A DNA stretch of 64,000 nucleotides, from the NCBI GenBank assembly GCA_049671305.1, contig JBATUR010000105.1, positions 62,001-126,000 of the forward strand. Direction: 5' to 3'. Within the stretch, counting starts at the first letter, position 1. Every line of letters begins with the position of its first letter. Position numbers and translations under genes: made by a program. This DNA comes from CADCTM01 sp049671305. Its GTDB lineage: Bacteria; Cyanobacteriota; Cyanobacteriia; Cyanobacteriales; Coleofasciculaceae. The notes under the pieces were generated by a model. The model did no database searches. It was not told the origin of the DNA and saw nothing but the letters and a program-made list of their open reading frames with translations. Positions 7,665 to 17,041 of the stretch are shown here, one piece after another.

Positions 7665-10022
7665 CTAACCAATTGCCGTCATGCGAGCCAGGAAGAACGC
7701 CCAAGTCGTGACAATTCCTCCTAAAAGGTAATGCGCCACACCAACTGCCCGTCCCTGAGTAATTGAGAGAGCACGAGGTTGAATCGCCGGAGCAAGTTTG
7801 AGCTTGTTGTGCGCCCAAACAATCGACTCAATCAATTCTTGCCAATAGCCGCGTCCACTAAACAGGAACATCAAACTAAAGCCAAAAACGAAATGTCCCG
7901 CCAAAAACAGCAAGCCATAAGCCGACCAAGCCGAACCGTAAGAACTGATCGCCTGTGAAGCCTGCGCCCACAAGAAATCGCGCAACCAGCCATTATTAGT
8001 AATCGAAGCAGTCGCAAAATTACCGCCCGTAATGTGCGTAATCGTGCCATCAGGCGCCACAGTCCCCCAAACATCCGATTGCATCTTCCAAAAGAAGTGG
8101 AAAATCACCATCGAAAGCGAGTTATACATCCAAAACAGACCAAGAAACACATGATCCCAAGCCGAAACCTGGCAAGTACCACCACGCCCTGGGCCATCGC
8201 AAGGGAAGCGGAAACCAAGATTCGCCTTATCAGGAACCAAACGCGAACTACGGGCAAATAACACGCCCTTGAGCAGAATTAAAACTGTGACATGAATCGT
8301 AAAAGCATGGATATGGTGAATCAAAAAATCCGCCGTACCCAAAGTAATTGGCATCATTGCCACCTTGCCACCAACCGCGACAACACCGCCGCCGAAGCTA
8401 TAACTCACAGGTTCCATCAAGTTCGGTGCCGTCACCCCGATCCCCGACAGGACAATATTACGTGCCCCACCGAAGACATCACCCAAAGGTTGCGCCGCAT
8501 TCAAAACCGGATTACCGATCGCCATTGTATGAATATGCTGTACCCACTGAGCAAACAACGGCTGTAACTGAATCCCCGTATCCGAGAACATATCTTGAGG
8601 ACGACCAAACGCCCGCATCGTGTCATTGTGGCAGTACATAGCAAAGCTATGGAAGCCGAGGAACTGACACACCCAAACTAGATGGGAAATAATCGCATCC
8701 CGGTGACGAATCGTGCGGTCTAAAACATTATTGACATTTTGTGCCGGGTCATAATCCCGTACCATAAAGATTGCCGCATGAGCCGCCGCCCCCACAATCA
8801 TGAAGCCGCCAATCCAGATATGGTGAGTAAACAACGACAACGCCGTTGCATAGTCGGTTGCCAAATAAGGATAAGGAGGCATGGCGTACATATGGTGCGC
8901 CACAATGATGCTGATTGAACCCAACATTGCCAAATTAATCGCAAGTTGTGCGTGCCAGGAAGAAGTTAGGATTTCAAACAAACCCTTATGACCGACAGGA
9001 CCAATAAAACTTAAAAATGGCAGCATTTTGGGAGTTCTAGCATCATCCAGCATCTCCTTCAAACTGTGACCAATGCCCCAATTGGTGCGGTACATATGAC
9101 CTGCAACAATGAACATTACAGCCAGTGCCAGGTGATGGTGTGCCGTATCAGTTAGCCACAAACCGCCTGTAACCGGATTTAAGCCACCGTGAAAGGTCAA
9201 AAAGTCAGAATAAGCGCCCCAGTGCAAGGTGAAGAAGGGTTTTAAACCTTCGGCAAAACTGGGAAACACTTCTGCCATGATGCTACGGTTCAAGATGAAC
9301 TCATGGGGCAGAGGTATGTCGCTCGGTGCGACACCAGAATCTAGTAGCTTGTTAATGGGTAACGCCACATGGATTTGATGACCCGCCCATCCCAAACAAC
9401 CTAAACCCAGTAACCCCGCCAAGTGATGATTTAACATCGACTCGACATTCTGAAACCATTCCAATTTCGGGGCGCGGACGTGGTAGTGGAACCAACCAGC
9501 AAACAGCATCAAGGCTGCCATGACTAATGCGCCAATGGCAGTACAGTAGAGCTGGAAGCTATTAGTAATTCCTGCTGCCCGCCAGAGTTGGAATAAGCCA
9601 GAGGTGATTTGAATGCCGTGGAAACCTCCACCAACATCAGCATTTAGTATTTCTTGCCCAAAGATGGGCCACACTACTTGGGCGCTGGTTTTGATACCTG
9701 TAGGATTCGTCATCCAGGCTTCAAAGTTGGAAAAGCGCGCACCATGAAAATACATCCCGCTTAACCAGATGAAGATGATCGCCAGGTGCCCGAAGTGGGC
9801 AGCAAATATTTTGCGGGAGACATCTTCTAAATCGCTGGTATGGGTATCAAAATCATGGGCGTTAGCATGGAGATTCCAAATCCAAGTGGTGGTTTTGGGA
9901 CCTCTTGATAATGTTCGGTCAAAGTGTCCCGGTATTGTCCATTTTTCAAAAGACGTGGCAACCGGATTGTTATCAACAATAACTTTTACCTTTTGGTCCT
10001 TTTCCGGAGGACTTAATGTCAT
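7665..10022 (-). CDS. psaA2: Photosystem I P700 apoprotein A1, PsaA (far-red paralog)
   Basis: The PSI core subunit partner of PsaB. I place the start at the ATG at 10022 (MTLSPPEKDQKVKVIVDN), which follows GGAG and matches the family N-terminus; an in-frame start 54 bp upstream gives an atypical extension. That makes 785 residues, about 30 more than usual PsaA. The FX loop FPCDGPGRGGTC is at about 606-617. Extra residues sit in a loop at about 508-540 (containing QPLGDVFGGARN) and near DDARTPKMLPFLSFIGP, while the segment before HWGAYSDFL is shorter than usual. These differences, with the cluster context, indicate the far-red PsaA2. It is the first gene of the minus-strand PSI series. Confidence 0.96.
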   Translation of the reverse strand: MTLSPPEKDQKVKVIVDNNPVATSFEKWTIPGHFDRTLSRGPKTTTWIWNLHANAHDFDTHTSDLEDVSRKIFAAHFGHLAIIFIWLSGMYFHGARFSNFEAWMTNPTGIKTSAQVVWPIFGQEILNADVGGGFHGIQITSGLFQLWRAAGITNSFQLYCTAIGALVMAALMLFAGWFHYHVRAPKLEWFQNVESMLNHHLAGLLGLGCLGWAGHQIHVALPINKLLDSGVAPSDIPLPHEFILNRSIMAEVFPSFAEGLKPFFTLHWGAYSDFLTFHGGLNPVTGGLWLTDTAHHHLALAVMFIVAGHMYRTNWGIGHSLKEMLDDARTPKMLPFLSFIGPVGHKGLFEILTSSWHAQLAINLAMLGSISIIVAHHMYAMPPYPYLATDYATALSLFTHHIWIGGFMIVGAAAHAAIFMVRDYDPAQNVNNVLDRTIRHRDAIISHLVWVCQFLGFHSFAMYCHNDTMRAFGRPQDMFSDTGIQLQPLFAQWVQHIHTMAIGNPVLNAAQPLGDVFGGARNIVLSGIGVTAPNLMEPVSYSFGGGVVAVGGKVAMMPITLGTADFLIHHIHAFTIHVTVLILLKGVLFARSSRLVPDKANLGFRFPCDGPGRGGTCQVSAWDHVFLGLFWMYNSLSMVIFHFFWKMQSDVWGTVAPDGTITHITGGNFATASITNNGWLRDFLWAQASQAISSYGSAWSAYGLLFLAGHFVFGFSLMFLFSGRGYWQELIESIVWAHNKLKLAPAIQPRALSITQGRAVGVAHYLLGGIVTTWAFFLARMTAIG

Positions 10023-10453
10023 TAAAACTCTCCTTTTTCTATGCAAAGGAATGAGAAGTTTTCTATCCTCGACCATTGCCCTTTAACTTTTTTAGGGTTG
10101 CAGGGCTGGCTGACAACACCAGAAAGCATTGCTTGATTAAACTAGAGCTTTTGTAAGATGATTCCCCTCACTCCTGGCGCTTGGGTTATGCCAAACTAGG
10201 GGGTGAGGTTGGGAAAGGTTCCTTTTTTGAGAATCAGCCCAGTTAATCGAGCAGCGAGAATGGTGTTTTTGTTAAAAAGCGTATTTGTTAGTGAGCCGTT
10301 TTTGGACTGCAGTTAAGGCTTTTCTTGCCTCTGAACAAGAGATTAGAAAAAAAAGATGAAGAACTGATGAAGATGGCGCAGGACTTCAAGAAAAGTTACA
10401 CTCTTGGTATTTAGAAGAGAAGTTGGGATAATTAGGATATATATCTGTGTGAG
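10023..10453. other. Upstream region of psaA2, no gene seen
   Basis: About 430 bp with no convincing coding frame. It must contain the promoter of the PSI series. An imperfect inverted repeat (CCCCTCAC near 10166 and GTGAGG near 10203) is present. I could not identify a binding site for the response regulator. Confidence 0.4.
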
Positions 10454-10618
10454 ATGAAATTACAAGATTTGAGCAAGCAAGGCAAAACCTTACTCCTTGA
10501 GACTTTAAATACTGATCTTGAATTAACTAAACAGATCCAAATCCGACTTAAGAACCTGGGGTTGTTGGAAAGTGAAGCTGATGGTAAGTGTGGACAAATT
10601 ACTAAGGATGCGATCTGA
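10454..10618 (+). pseudogene. Peptidoglycan-binding domain remnant
   Basis: The 54 codons from the ATG at 10454 read like the start of a cyanobacterial peptidoglycan-binding (PG_binding_1) protein: IQIRLKNLGLLESEADG followed by ITKDAI, then a stop. In intact proteins this motif continues into the rest of the domain and usually a hydrolase. Here the frame ends early and the following 100 bp show no continuation in any frame I followed. I read it as a truncated remnant, although a short real peptide cannot be excluded. Confidence 0.45.
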
Positions 10619-10708
10619 AGAGCAGCAGCGCAACGCTCTCGCTTTTACCGACAACTATGAATGGCGTAGTGATTTGGGCAATGATCAACCGGGCGATTGT
10701 GTTTGTTG

Positions 10709-10755
10709 ATTATATAAATAAAGCGATCGCTTTAATTTGAATTAAGCGATCGCTT
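10709..10755 (-). terminator. Probable glgP terminator built from two HIP1 octamers
   Basis: Two GCGATCGC octamers in opposed AT-rich flanks (10723-10730 and 10745-10752) form a long imperfect stem with one bulge. It lies about 19 bp after the glgP stop and is followed on the minus strand by TTTATTTATAT. Confidence 0.55.
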
Positions 10756-10773
10756 GAACGAGATCCAGTACCC

Positions 10774-13311
10774 TTAGATATTTAAACCGCCACTAGCTTC
10801 AGTCTGAACCAATTCTTCTAAAGAAACTTTAACTGGTTCAATTTGCCAAAAATCATCACAATAGTCTTGAATTGAACGATCTGAGGAAAACTTACCCATT
10901 CTGGCTGTATTCAGAATTGACATCCTTGTCCAATGTTCTTGGTCTTGGTAAGCTTGACTGACTTGTTCTTGACAATCGATATAAGAGCGATAATCAGCAA
11001 ACAGCATATACTGATCATGATTCATCAGCGAATTGATGATTGGTTTAAACAAGTCAGCGTCGCCGTGAGAGAAGAAACCAGAAGAAATACGATCAATGGC
11101 GAGTTTCAGTTCGCGATCGCTATTGTAATATGTGCGTGGGTTGTATCCGTTCTGCTTGAGATCAGTAACTTCTTGCGCTGTCAAACCAAACAAGAAGAAA
11201 TTCTCCGCGCCTACTTCCTCACGAATTTCCACATTCGCCCCATCCAAAGTGCCAATTGTCAAGGCACCATTCATGGCAAATTTCATATTACCTGTACCAG
11301 AAGCTTCCTTACCGGCAGTGGAAATTTGCTCAGATAAATCAGCCGCCGGATAGACACGTTGGGCAAACTTAACGTTGTAATTTTTCAAGAAAACCACCTT
11401 AAGTCTTCCCCGTACATCCGGGTCACGATTCACCACATCCCCAACCGAATTGATTAACTTAATAATCAACTTCGCCATGTGATAGCCAGGTGCAGCTTTA
11501 CCACCAAACCAGAAAGTTCGGGGTGTAATCTCAATATCAGGATTGGCTTTAATGCGGTTGTACAAAGTTACAATGTGCAGCAAATTTAAGTGCTGACGTT
11601 TGTACTCGTGAAAGCGTTTGGACAAGATATCAAACATCGAGTTGGGATCAACTTCAATGCCCGTGGTTTGCTGAATATAATCTACCAACTCTTGCTTAAG
11701 TGCCTGCTTAATTGAGCGCCATTCTTGACGGAATTTCGGGTCTTCTACAAACTCCTCTAGCTTTTTTAGTTCGTCCAAATTCTTGATCCAGCTATCACCA
11801 ATCTTGCTAGTAATCAGATCAGTTAAGCGAGGATTACTCAACACCATAAAACGGCGGGGAGTGACGCCATTTGTCTTGTTATTAAACTTCTTCGGATACA
11901 TCTCGTAGAAGTCGTGCAAGACATCTTGTTGCAGCAATTTAGTATGCAAAGCCGCCACACCATTAATCGCAAAACTTCCCACACAAGCCAGATGCGCCAT
12001 GCGAACATAACGTTCACCAGTTTCATCAATTAGCGACATCCGGGTAAGTCTTGCTTCATCTTCGGGAAACTTCATCCGCACATCATCAAGAAAACGGGTA
12101 TTGATTTCGTAGATGATTTCCAAATGTCGAGGCAACATATCAGCAAACAAACTAATAGGCCAACGTTCCAAAGCTTCCGGTAACAAAGTATGATTGGTGT
12201 AGGCAAAAGTGTTCTTGGTAATGTTCCAAGCTTTGTGCCAAGTCATGCCATGTTCATCCATCAAAAGCCGCATTAATTCGGCAACTGAGACGGCTGGGTG
12301 AGTGTCATTTAACTGAACGACGTACTTTTTATGGAACTGTTCTACAGGCAGGTTACGGCGCAAGATGGTACGAATCATGTCCTGCAAAGAACAAGATACA
12401 AAAAAGATTTGTTGTGCCAAGCGTAGTTGCTTACCTTGGGAAGAATCATCGTTAGGGTAAAGTACTTTTGAGATGTTTTCTGAAGTACTTTTTTCATAAA
12501 CCGCACCCAAATAATCCCCAGAGTTAAAAGCCTCAAAGTCAAAAGATTCTGATGCCTCAGCTTTCCACAAACGCAGGGTATTAGCGGTATTAGTTTTGTA
12601 ACCTAAAATCGGTGTATCGTAGGGAATACCCATGACAACTTTGTAGGGAACCCAACGCACTCGACGATGCCCGTGTTCATCAGTAAAGGTTTCGGTATGT
12701 CCGCCTATTTTTACTTCAACTGCCCATTCGGGACGGGCAACTTCCCAGGGGTTGCCACCACTAAGCCATTTGTCCGTAATTTCGACTTGCCAACCATCAC
12801 GAATATCTTGGTCAAAAATACCAAATTCATAACGAATGCCATAGCCGACGGCGGGAATTTCTAGGGTAGCCATTGAGTCGAGGTAACAAGCAGCCAGTCT
12901 TCCTAAACCACCGTTACCGAGTCCTGGTTCTTCTTCTTGTTCTAGCAATTCGTCTAGAGAAAGTCCCATCTCCGAGACAGCTTGACGTACTTGGTCATAA
13001 ATGCCCAGGTTAATCAGATTATTACCCAGGTGGGGACCCATGAGAAATTCAGCAGAAAGGTAGGCTACGGTTCTAGAACCATTATGGGTGTATGTGCTGG
13101 TGGTGTTGATCCAGCGTTGGAATAAGCGATCGCGTACGGTATAGGCTAATGCCATATAGTAGTCGTTCTTGGTGGCGATCCCCGGAAACTTGCCTTGAAT
13201 GTAAAACAGGTTATCCAAGAAGGCGCGTTTGAGGGTTTCTCTGCTTAACCCGGTGCGGTCGTCTTCAAAGATAACATTCTCTAGCAAGGAGTTTTCTGAT
13301 GGTGGGTTCAT
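10774..13311 (-). CDS. glgP: Glycogen phosphorylase
   Basis: An 845-residue GT35 enzyme that releases glucose-1-phosphate from glycogen with a pyridoxal phosphate cofactor. Conserved blocks are YLSAEFLMG, EPGLGNGGLGRLAACYLDSM, NDTHPA, VTPRRF, and the PLP site EASGTGNMKF with the cofactor Lys at about 677. I use the ATG at 13311; a GTG 36 bp upstream is in frame but adds residues not usual for the family. It is a single gene transcribed toward the PSI cluster, with its own terminator. Confidence 0.95.
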   Translation of the reverse strand: MNPPSENSLLENVIFEDDRTGLSRETLKRAFLDNLFYIQGKFPGIATKNDYYMALAYTVRDRLFQRWINTTSTYTHNGSRTVAYLSAEFLMGPHLGNNLINLGIYDQVRQAVSEMGLSLDELLEQEEEPGLGNGGLGRLAACYLDSMATLEIPAVGYGIRYEFGIFDQDIRDGWQVEITDKWLSGGNPWEVARPEWAVEVKIGGHTETFTDEHGHRRVRWVPYKVVMGIPYDTPILGYKTNTANTLRLWKAEASESFDFEAFNSGDYLGAVYEKSTSENISKVLYPNDDSSQGKQLRLAQQIFFVSCSLQDMIRTILRRNLPVEQFHKKYVVQLNDTHPAVSVAELMRLLMDEHGMTWHKAWNITKNTFAYTNHTLLPEALERWPISLFADMLPRHLEIIYEINTRFLDDVRMKFPEDEARLTRMSLIDETGERYVRMAHLACVGSFAINGVAALHTKLLQQDVLHDFYEMYPKKFNNKTNGVTPRRFMVLSNPRLTDLITSKIGDSWIKNLDELKKLEEFVEDPKFRQEWRSIKQALKQELVDYIQQTTGIEVDPNSMFDILSKRFHEYKRQHLNLLHIVTLYNRIKANPDIEITPRTFWFGGKAAPGYHMAKLIIKLINSVGDVVNRDPDVRGRLKVVFLKNYNVKFAQRVYPAADLSEQISTAGKEASGTGNMKFAMNGALTIGTLDGANVEIREEVGAENFFLFGLTAQEVTDLKQNGYNPRTYYNSDRELKLAIDRISSGFFSHGDADLFKPIINSLMNHDQYMLFADYRSYIDCQEQVSQAYQDQEHWTRMSILNTARMGKFSSDRSIQDYCDDFWQIEPVKVSLEELVQTEASGGLNI

Positions 13312-13478
13312 AGTTGTTGAGCGTTTCTCGTTTTTGTGATTAACCACTAAATTGAAGAGTGATAACAGTAGGATGCGTTACAAATGCTTTGCACTCTGTT
13401 CGATTGCTGACTTGAAACGGCAAGACAAATCTCTTCTAGAATAGGCTTACTCTGTCTTTGGCGCTAGTGGAAGGAGTC

Positions 13479-14525
13479 ATGTCACAAACTTCTGTTATTA
13501 ACAACTTTAAGGGTAAATCGCTGCCGCCCGGTCTGGTCGTGAAATTTGGCAAGTTTGTTTGGACAACTCTCTGGCATCTAATGATGTCACGACTTGCCCC
13601 ACGTAATCAAACAGGTGAATATGTTCGCCCCTCCAGTCAGTTTCGCCACAGTATCGGCACAGATGCAGAAAATCCTTTTCAACCCGCTGTAGGGCGCTAC
13701 TGTCTAATTGTTGGGTTAGGATGCCCTTGGGCACATCGTACCTTGGTTGTCAGGGCATTGAAGAGCTTATCTGAGGAGATTTCGGTGTCTATTGCCTCGC
13801 CTTCACCGGATGCGGGGATTTGGGTTTTTGAATCATTATTTGAAGGTTGTCAGACACTGCCAGAATTGTACCAGTTAGCTAATCCAGGATATAACGGACG
13901 TTCTACTGTGCCTGTGTTGTGGGATACACAAGAAAAGGCGATCGTTAATAATGAAAGTGCAGAAATTATTGAGATCCTCAATTCTCAGTTCAACGCCTTC
14001 GCCAAGTATCCCACGCTGAACCTTTACCCAGAGGAATTACAAGAAACTATTGACAATTGGAATGAAAAAATCTACCACGCGATTAATAATGGTGTCTATC
14101 GTTGCGGCTTTGCCCAAACTCAAGATGCCTACAACAAAGCCTGCGATGAACTCTTTACAACTTTAGATGAAATTGATGCGCTTCTGGCAACAAAGCGTTA
14201 CCTTTGTGGAGATCAAGTAACGCTGGCTGATGTGCGTTTGTTTACAACATTATTTCGTTTTGATATTGTCTATTATGGCTTGTTCAAGTGCAACCGTCGC
14301 CGAATTCAGGATTATGACAACTTAGGACTTTATCTGCGAGATTTATATCAGTTACCCGGAGTTGCTGATACCTGTAATTTAGAGGCTGTAAAGCGTGATT
14401 ATTATGGTAACCTTTTCCCTTTAAATCCAGGTGGTATTATTCCCTTGGGACCGGATATTACTAATTTATCGGAACCTCATAATCGTCAACACGAATACCC
14501 AACAAATAAAGTCGCCGCTACTTAA
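13479..14525 (+). CDS. Glutathionyl-hydroquinone reductase / omega-like glutathione transferase
   Basis: A 348-residue protein of the Ecm4/YqjG (Xi-class GST) family. The N-terminal thioredoxin-fold part carries the catalytic Cys in GLGCPWAHRTL (near residue 90). The C-terminal all-helical GST domain includes LCGDQVTLADVRLFTTLFRFD. Such enzymes use glutathione to reduce glutathionyl-hydroquinones formed during quinone or phenol detoxification. The start is the ATG at 13479, which has AAGGAG a few bases upstream; a TTG 21 bp earlier is also in frame. It is divergent from glgP and appears monocistronic. Confidence 0.88.
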   Translation: MSQTSVINNFKGKSLPPGLVVKFGKFVWTTLWHLMMSRLAPRNQTGEYVRPSSQFRHSIGTDAENPFQPAVGRYCLIVGLGCPWAHRTLVVRALKSLSEEISVSIASPSPDAGIWVFESLFEGCQTLPELYQLANPGYNGRSTVPVLWDTQEKAIVNNESAEIIEILNSQFNAFAKYPTLNLYPEELQETIDNWNEKIYHAINNGVYRCGFAQTQDAYNKACDELFTTLDEIDALLATKRYLCGDQVTLADVRLFTTLFRFDIVYYGLFKCNRRRIQDYDNLGLYLRDLYQLPGVADTCNLEAVKRDYYGNLFPLNPGGIIPLGPDITNLSEPHNRQHEYPTNKVAAT

Positions 14526-14606
14526 ATAATAAAGCAAGACTTGACGGACTAAAAGTATAGTTGGATTTGGTAAAGGCTAAAGAGCTAGCTGATTAATTGT
14601 ATCAAT

Positions 14607-15122
14607 ATGACAATACCTTTGATTTGCCACTTTCTCATTGGACCACCTGGTTGTGGTAAATCTACGTTTGCAAATTTACTTACTCAATACTCAGAAGCAA
14701 AGATTATTTCTACTGACAAAATTCGCTTATCTTTGTTTGGAGATGAGAGTATTCAAGGTGATTGGTCGTTAATTGAAGAGAAAGTAATTACTCAAATTCA
14801 TAATTACATTATATCTGAAAAACCCGTTATTTATGACGCGACAAATGTAAAAAAAGAGTGGCGTTGTTCTTTACTTAAACAGGTAAATAATCAAAACGTA
14901 AAGTGGATAGCCTGGTATTTGCAAACACCTTTAGAAATTTGTAAAAAGTGGAATAAAAAGAGAAATCGTCAAGTACCAGAAGAAGTCATTGAGGCATTAT
15001 TTCGCTCGTTACAAGCAAATATTCCTGAGAGATCTGAGGGATTTGTTGCTGTTAATGTTGTAGATGTGTGGTCGAGGAAATGGGAAGTTAAGGATATTAA
15101 AGATAGGCTGTATATTAATTAG
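14607..15122 (+). CDS. P-loop ATPase/kinase (AAA_33, polynucleotide-kinase-like)
   Basis: A 171-residue protein. The Walker A motif GPPGCGKST is near residues 12-20. ISTDKIRLSLFG resembles the substrate-binding segment of T4 polynucleotide kinase/zeta-toxin-like kinases. IYDATN gives the Walker B region (D-T-N motif), and a C-terminal lid is rich in Arg/Lys (WNKKRNRQVP). These proteins phosphorylate small molecules or nucleic-acid ends; the substrate here is unknown. A small ORF follows after 33 bp and may be co-transcribed. Confidence 0.75.
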   Translation: MTIPLICHFLIGPPGCGKSTFANLLTQYSEAKIISTDKIRLSLFGDESIQGDWSLIEEKVITQIHNYIISEKPVIYDATNVKKEWRCSLLKQVNNQNVKWIAWYLQTPLEICKKWNKKRNRQVPEEVIEALFRSLQANIPERSEGFVAVNVVDVWSRKWEVKDIKDRLYIN

Positions 15123-15155
15123 TGAGAAAAGAGTTATAGGTTAATTGCTATAAAT

Positions 15156-15473
15156 ATGAAAGAAGTAATAAATAATTACCTAACTGGAATGTCGGTTTAT
15201 GACTGCTGTCACCAACCAAACATTTACTCTCAGTGGTTAGCATTTAAAGATGAAATAGCAGAATTTATTGAAGAACCTAGCCTAGCGGAAATTTGGGATA
15301 CATTGCATTCAGCAGGAAGGCTGATTTGGAAAGTAACAGGTATACCTTTACAACTATTAGCTTATCCAACTGTATATAAACATAGTCAGCGTTTTGCTAA
15401 AAATGGCTGTATTCGTAGCATTCGTAACTGCGAAGGGAGGTGTTGCAATGGTAATAACTTAACTGAGAAATAA
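15156..15473 (+). CDS. Small protein, possible MazG-like fold
   Basis: A 105-residue protein I do not recognise with certainty. The segment DEIAEFIEEPSLAEIWDTLH has the spacing of acidic residues seen in all-alpha NTP pyrophosphatases (E-x2-E, then E-x2-D). The C-terminus (CIRSIRNCEGRCCNGNN) is Cys-rich and could be a frameshifted tail. It lies 33 bp after the P-loop kinase and may be in the same operon. Function is inference only. Confidence 0.5.
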   Translation: MKEVINNYLTGMSVYDCCHQPNIYSQWLAFKDEIAEFIEEPSLAEIWDTLHSAGRLIWKVTGIPLQLLAYPTVYKHSQRFAKNGCIRSIRNCEGRCCNGNNLTEK

Positions 15474-15516
15474 ATTAGTAAAAACTGGCAAGCACAAACC
15501 TTTATTCTTAAAATTT

Positions 15517-16326
15517 ATGGACAAGTTGACTGAATTATTGCACTTGCGTTATGGCAAAGGTTTTCCTACTGAAATTGAAGGGAACGATTTTTTAGAAATA
15601 CTCCTATCCCACCGCTCAATTCTGGCTTATTCAGCGCAACCTTTACCAACAGGAACTTTAGAAACATTGGTGGCGGCGGCACAGTCTGCGGCAACTTCTT
15701 CTAATCTGCAAACATGGAGTGTCGTGGCAGTGGAAGATGTTAATCGTAAGGAAAAATTAGCGCAGTTGGCAGGAAATCAAGCTTATATTCGGCAATGTCC
15801 ATTATTTTTGGTTTGGCTGGCTGATTTGGCGCGTTTGAGTTATGTTGCTGAAAGTCGGGGAATGCCTCACGAGGGTTTGGATTATTTGGAGATGTTTCTC
15901 ACGGCAACAGTTGATGCGGCGTTAGCAGCGCAAAATGCAGCAGTTGCGGCGGAGTCTTTAGGTTTGGGAACTGTTTATATTGGTGCAATGCGTAACAAAC
16001 CAGAGGAAGTGGCGGCGACTCTTGGTTTACCACCTCATGTTTTTGCGGTGTTTGGAATGTGTGTTGGTTATGCTGATCAAGCGGCGTCAATTAAGCCACG
16101 TTTGCCACAGCAAGCGGTGTTGCATCGGGAGACTTATCAGTTAAATCAAGAAGAATCAATTGCAAATTATAACGAGGTAATGAAAGCTTTTTATACTAGT
16201 CAACAAATGAATGTTGCGGGTGACTGGGCAGAACATTCATCTAAAAGAATTGCTAATGGAGAAGCTTTATCGGGGCGGGATCGCTTACGTGAGGCACTAC
16301 AGAATTTGGGGTTTAAATTGCGATAA
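15517..16326 (+). CDS. NfsA-type NADPH-dependent nitroreductase
   Basis: A 269-residue flavoprotein oxidoreductase of the nitroreductase superfamily. The FMN-binding segment is HRSILAYSAQPLP near residue 30. AAAQSAATSSNLQTWSVVAV and ESLGLGTVYIGAMRN carry further family motifs. The C-terminal tail with SGRDRLREALQNLGFKL is typical of the NfsA group. It reduces nitro compounds or quinones with NADPH. The start follows the short gap after the preceding small gene. Confidence 0.85.
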   Translation: MDKLTELLHLRYGKGFPTEIEGNDFLEILLSHRSILAYSAQPLPTGTLETLVAAAQSAATSSNLQTWSVVAVEDVNRKEKLAQLAGNQAYIRQCPLFLVWLADLARLSYVAESRGMPHEGLDYLEMFLTATVDAALAAQNAAVAAESLGLGTVYIGAMRNKPEEVAATLGLPPHVFAVFGMCVGYADQAASIKPRLPQQAVLHRETYQLNQEESIANYNEVMKAFYTSQQMNVAGDWAEHSSKRIANGEALSGRDRLREALQNLGFKLR

Positions 16327-16422
16327 AAAGTGTTCATTTTATGAGCAGAATATGATGGCAGGTGTTGCTCAGGGAATTAAGCGTATTTGGTTGCGTTGGT
16401 ATATGCGAATGATGATTAGATT

Positions 16423-16518
16423 CTGACTCCCGAAGAGCGAGAAAGACGACGAGTTGAAAGATTAGTGGAACAATTACGATCGCTTGGTGTTGAACCGGAT
16501 TTAGATGATGGGGTTTAG
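16423..16518 (+). pseudogene. C-terminal tail remnant, probably of a Uma2-family nuclease
   Basis: In frame up to the stop at 16516-16518 the sequence reads LTPEERERRRVERLVEQLR then SLGVEPD, which resembles the charged C-terminal helices of Uma2 proteins. No intact body precedes it; only broken frames lie between 16327 and 16422. I regard it as debris. Confidence 0.4.
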
Positions 16519-16576
16519 GGATTTGGGGGGAAGATGTGTAAGTCCAGATATGCCGTCAGTTTATCGCTTTTTGCTC

Positions 16577-17041
16577 TCAGTTTAATAAGCCAAGTTTCTC
16601 TTTAACTCGTTCTTGAAACGCCGCCAACCCTCCCTCACCAAAATACTCCTGAAGGGCATTAACATTGTCAAGATTGATAGCTTTGCCATGTCTGAATTGG
16701 AAATCAAACCCAAATACTTCTTCCTGCTGTGGGGCTTCCTCCCACGATTTCGCTGCCATCCACATCACTTGTACGCGACGATAGAAGGGATACTCTTGAT
16801 AAGGACTATTGTCACGTACAAAATTATCTAATATCTTAACAAGATGCGTTACCCGCATCCGTTGGCATAAGAGAATCAAGTCATCAGGGTTTGGTTTGTG
16901 TGCGTTTTCCTTGGCACTGATTTTCCAATGTAAGGAAAACTCAGGTACAAGATATGGATAAGTTACCTCATCGTGTTTATAAACCCAACCGCCTTCTGGA
17001 TTATTTACATTCTTTATCCACCGTAACTCTTGTAAATCCAT
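16577..17041 (-). CDS. Conserved hypothetical protein
   Basis: A 154-residue soluble protein with no signal peptide or membrane span. It has acidic and aromatic segments (WVYKHDEVTYPYLVPEFSLHW) and a helical C-terminus ending VKEKLGLLN. I do not recognise the family. It stands alone between a Uma2 remnant and a Uma2 gene, so it may be accessory DNA. Confidence 0.55.
   Translation of the reverse strand: MDLQELRWIKNVNNPEGGWVYKHDEVTYPYLVPEFSLHWKISAKENAHKPNPDDLILLCQRMRVTHLVKILDNFVRDNSPYQEYPFYRRVQVMWMAAKSWEEAPQQEEVFGFDFQFRHGKAINLDNVNALQEYFGEGGLAAFQERVKEKLGLLN

Noticed and set aside
10023..10076. Upstream in-frame start adding 18 residues to PsaA
   Set aside because: The extension is basic and unlike any PsaA N-terminus; the ATG at 10022 has GGAG and the family start sequence.
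10160..10210. Inverted repeat upstream of psaA2 as a regulator site
   Set aside because: Only 6-8 bp arms with a long spacer and no second copy; not enough to call an operator.
11132..11353. Plus-strand frames inside glgP
   Set aside because: Antisense shadows of the glycogen phosphorylase gene.
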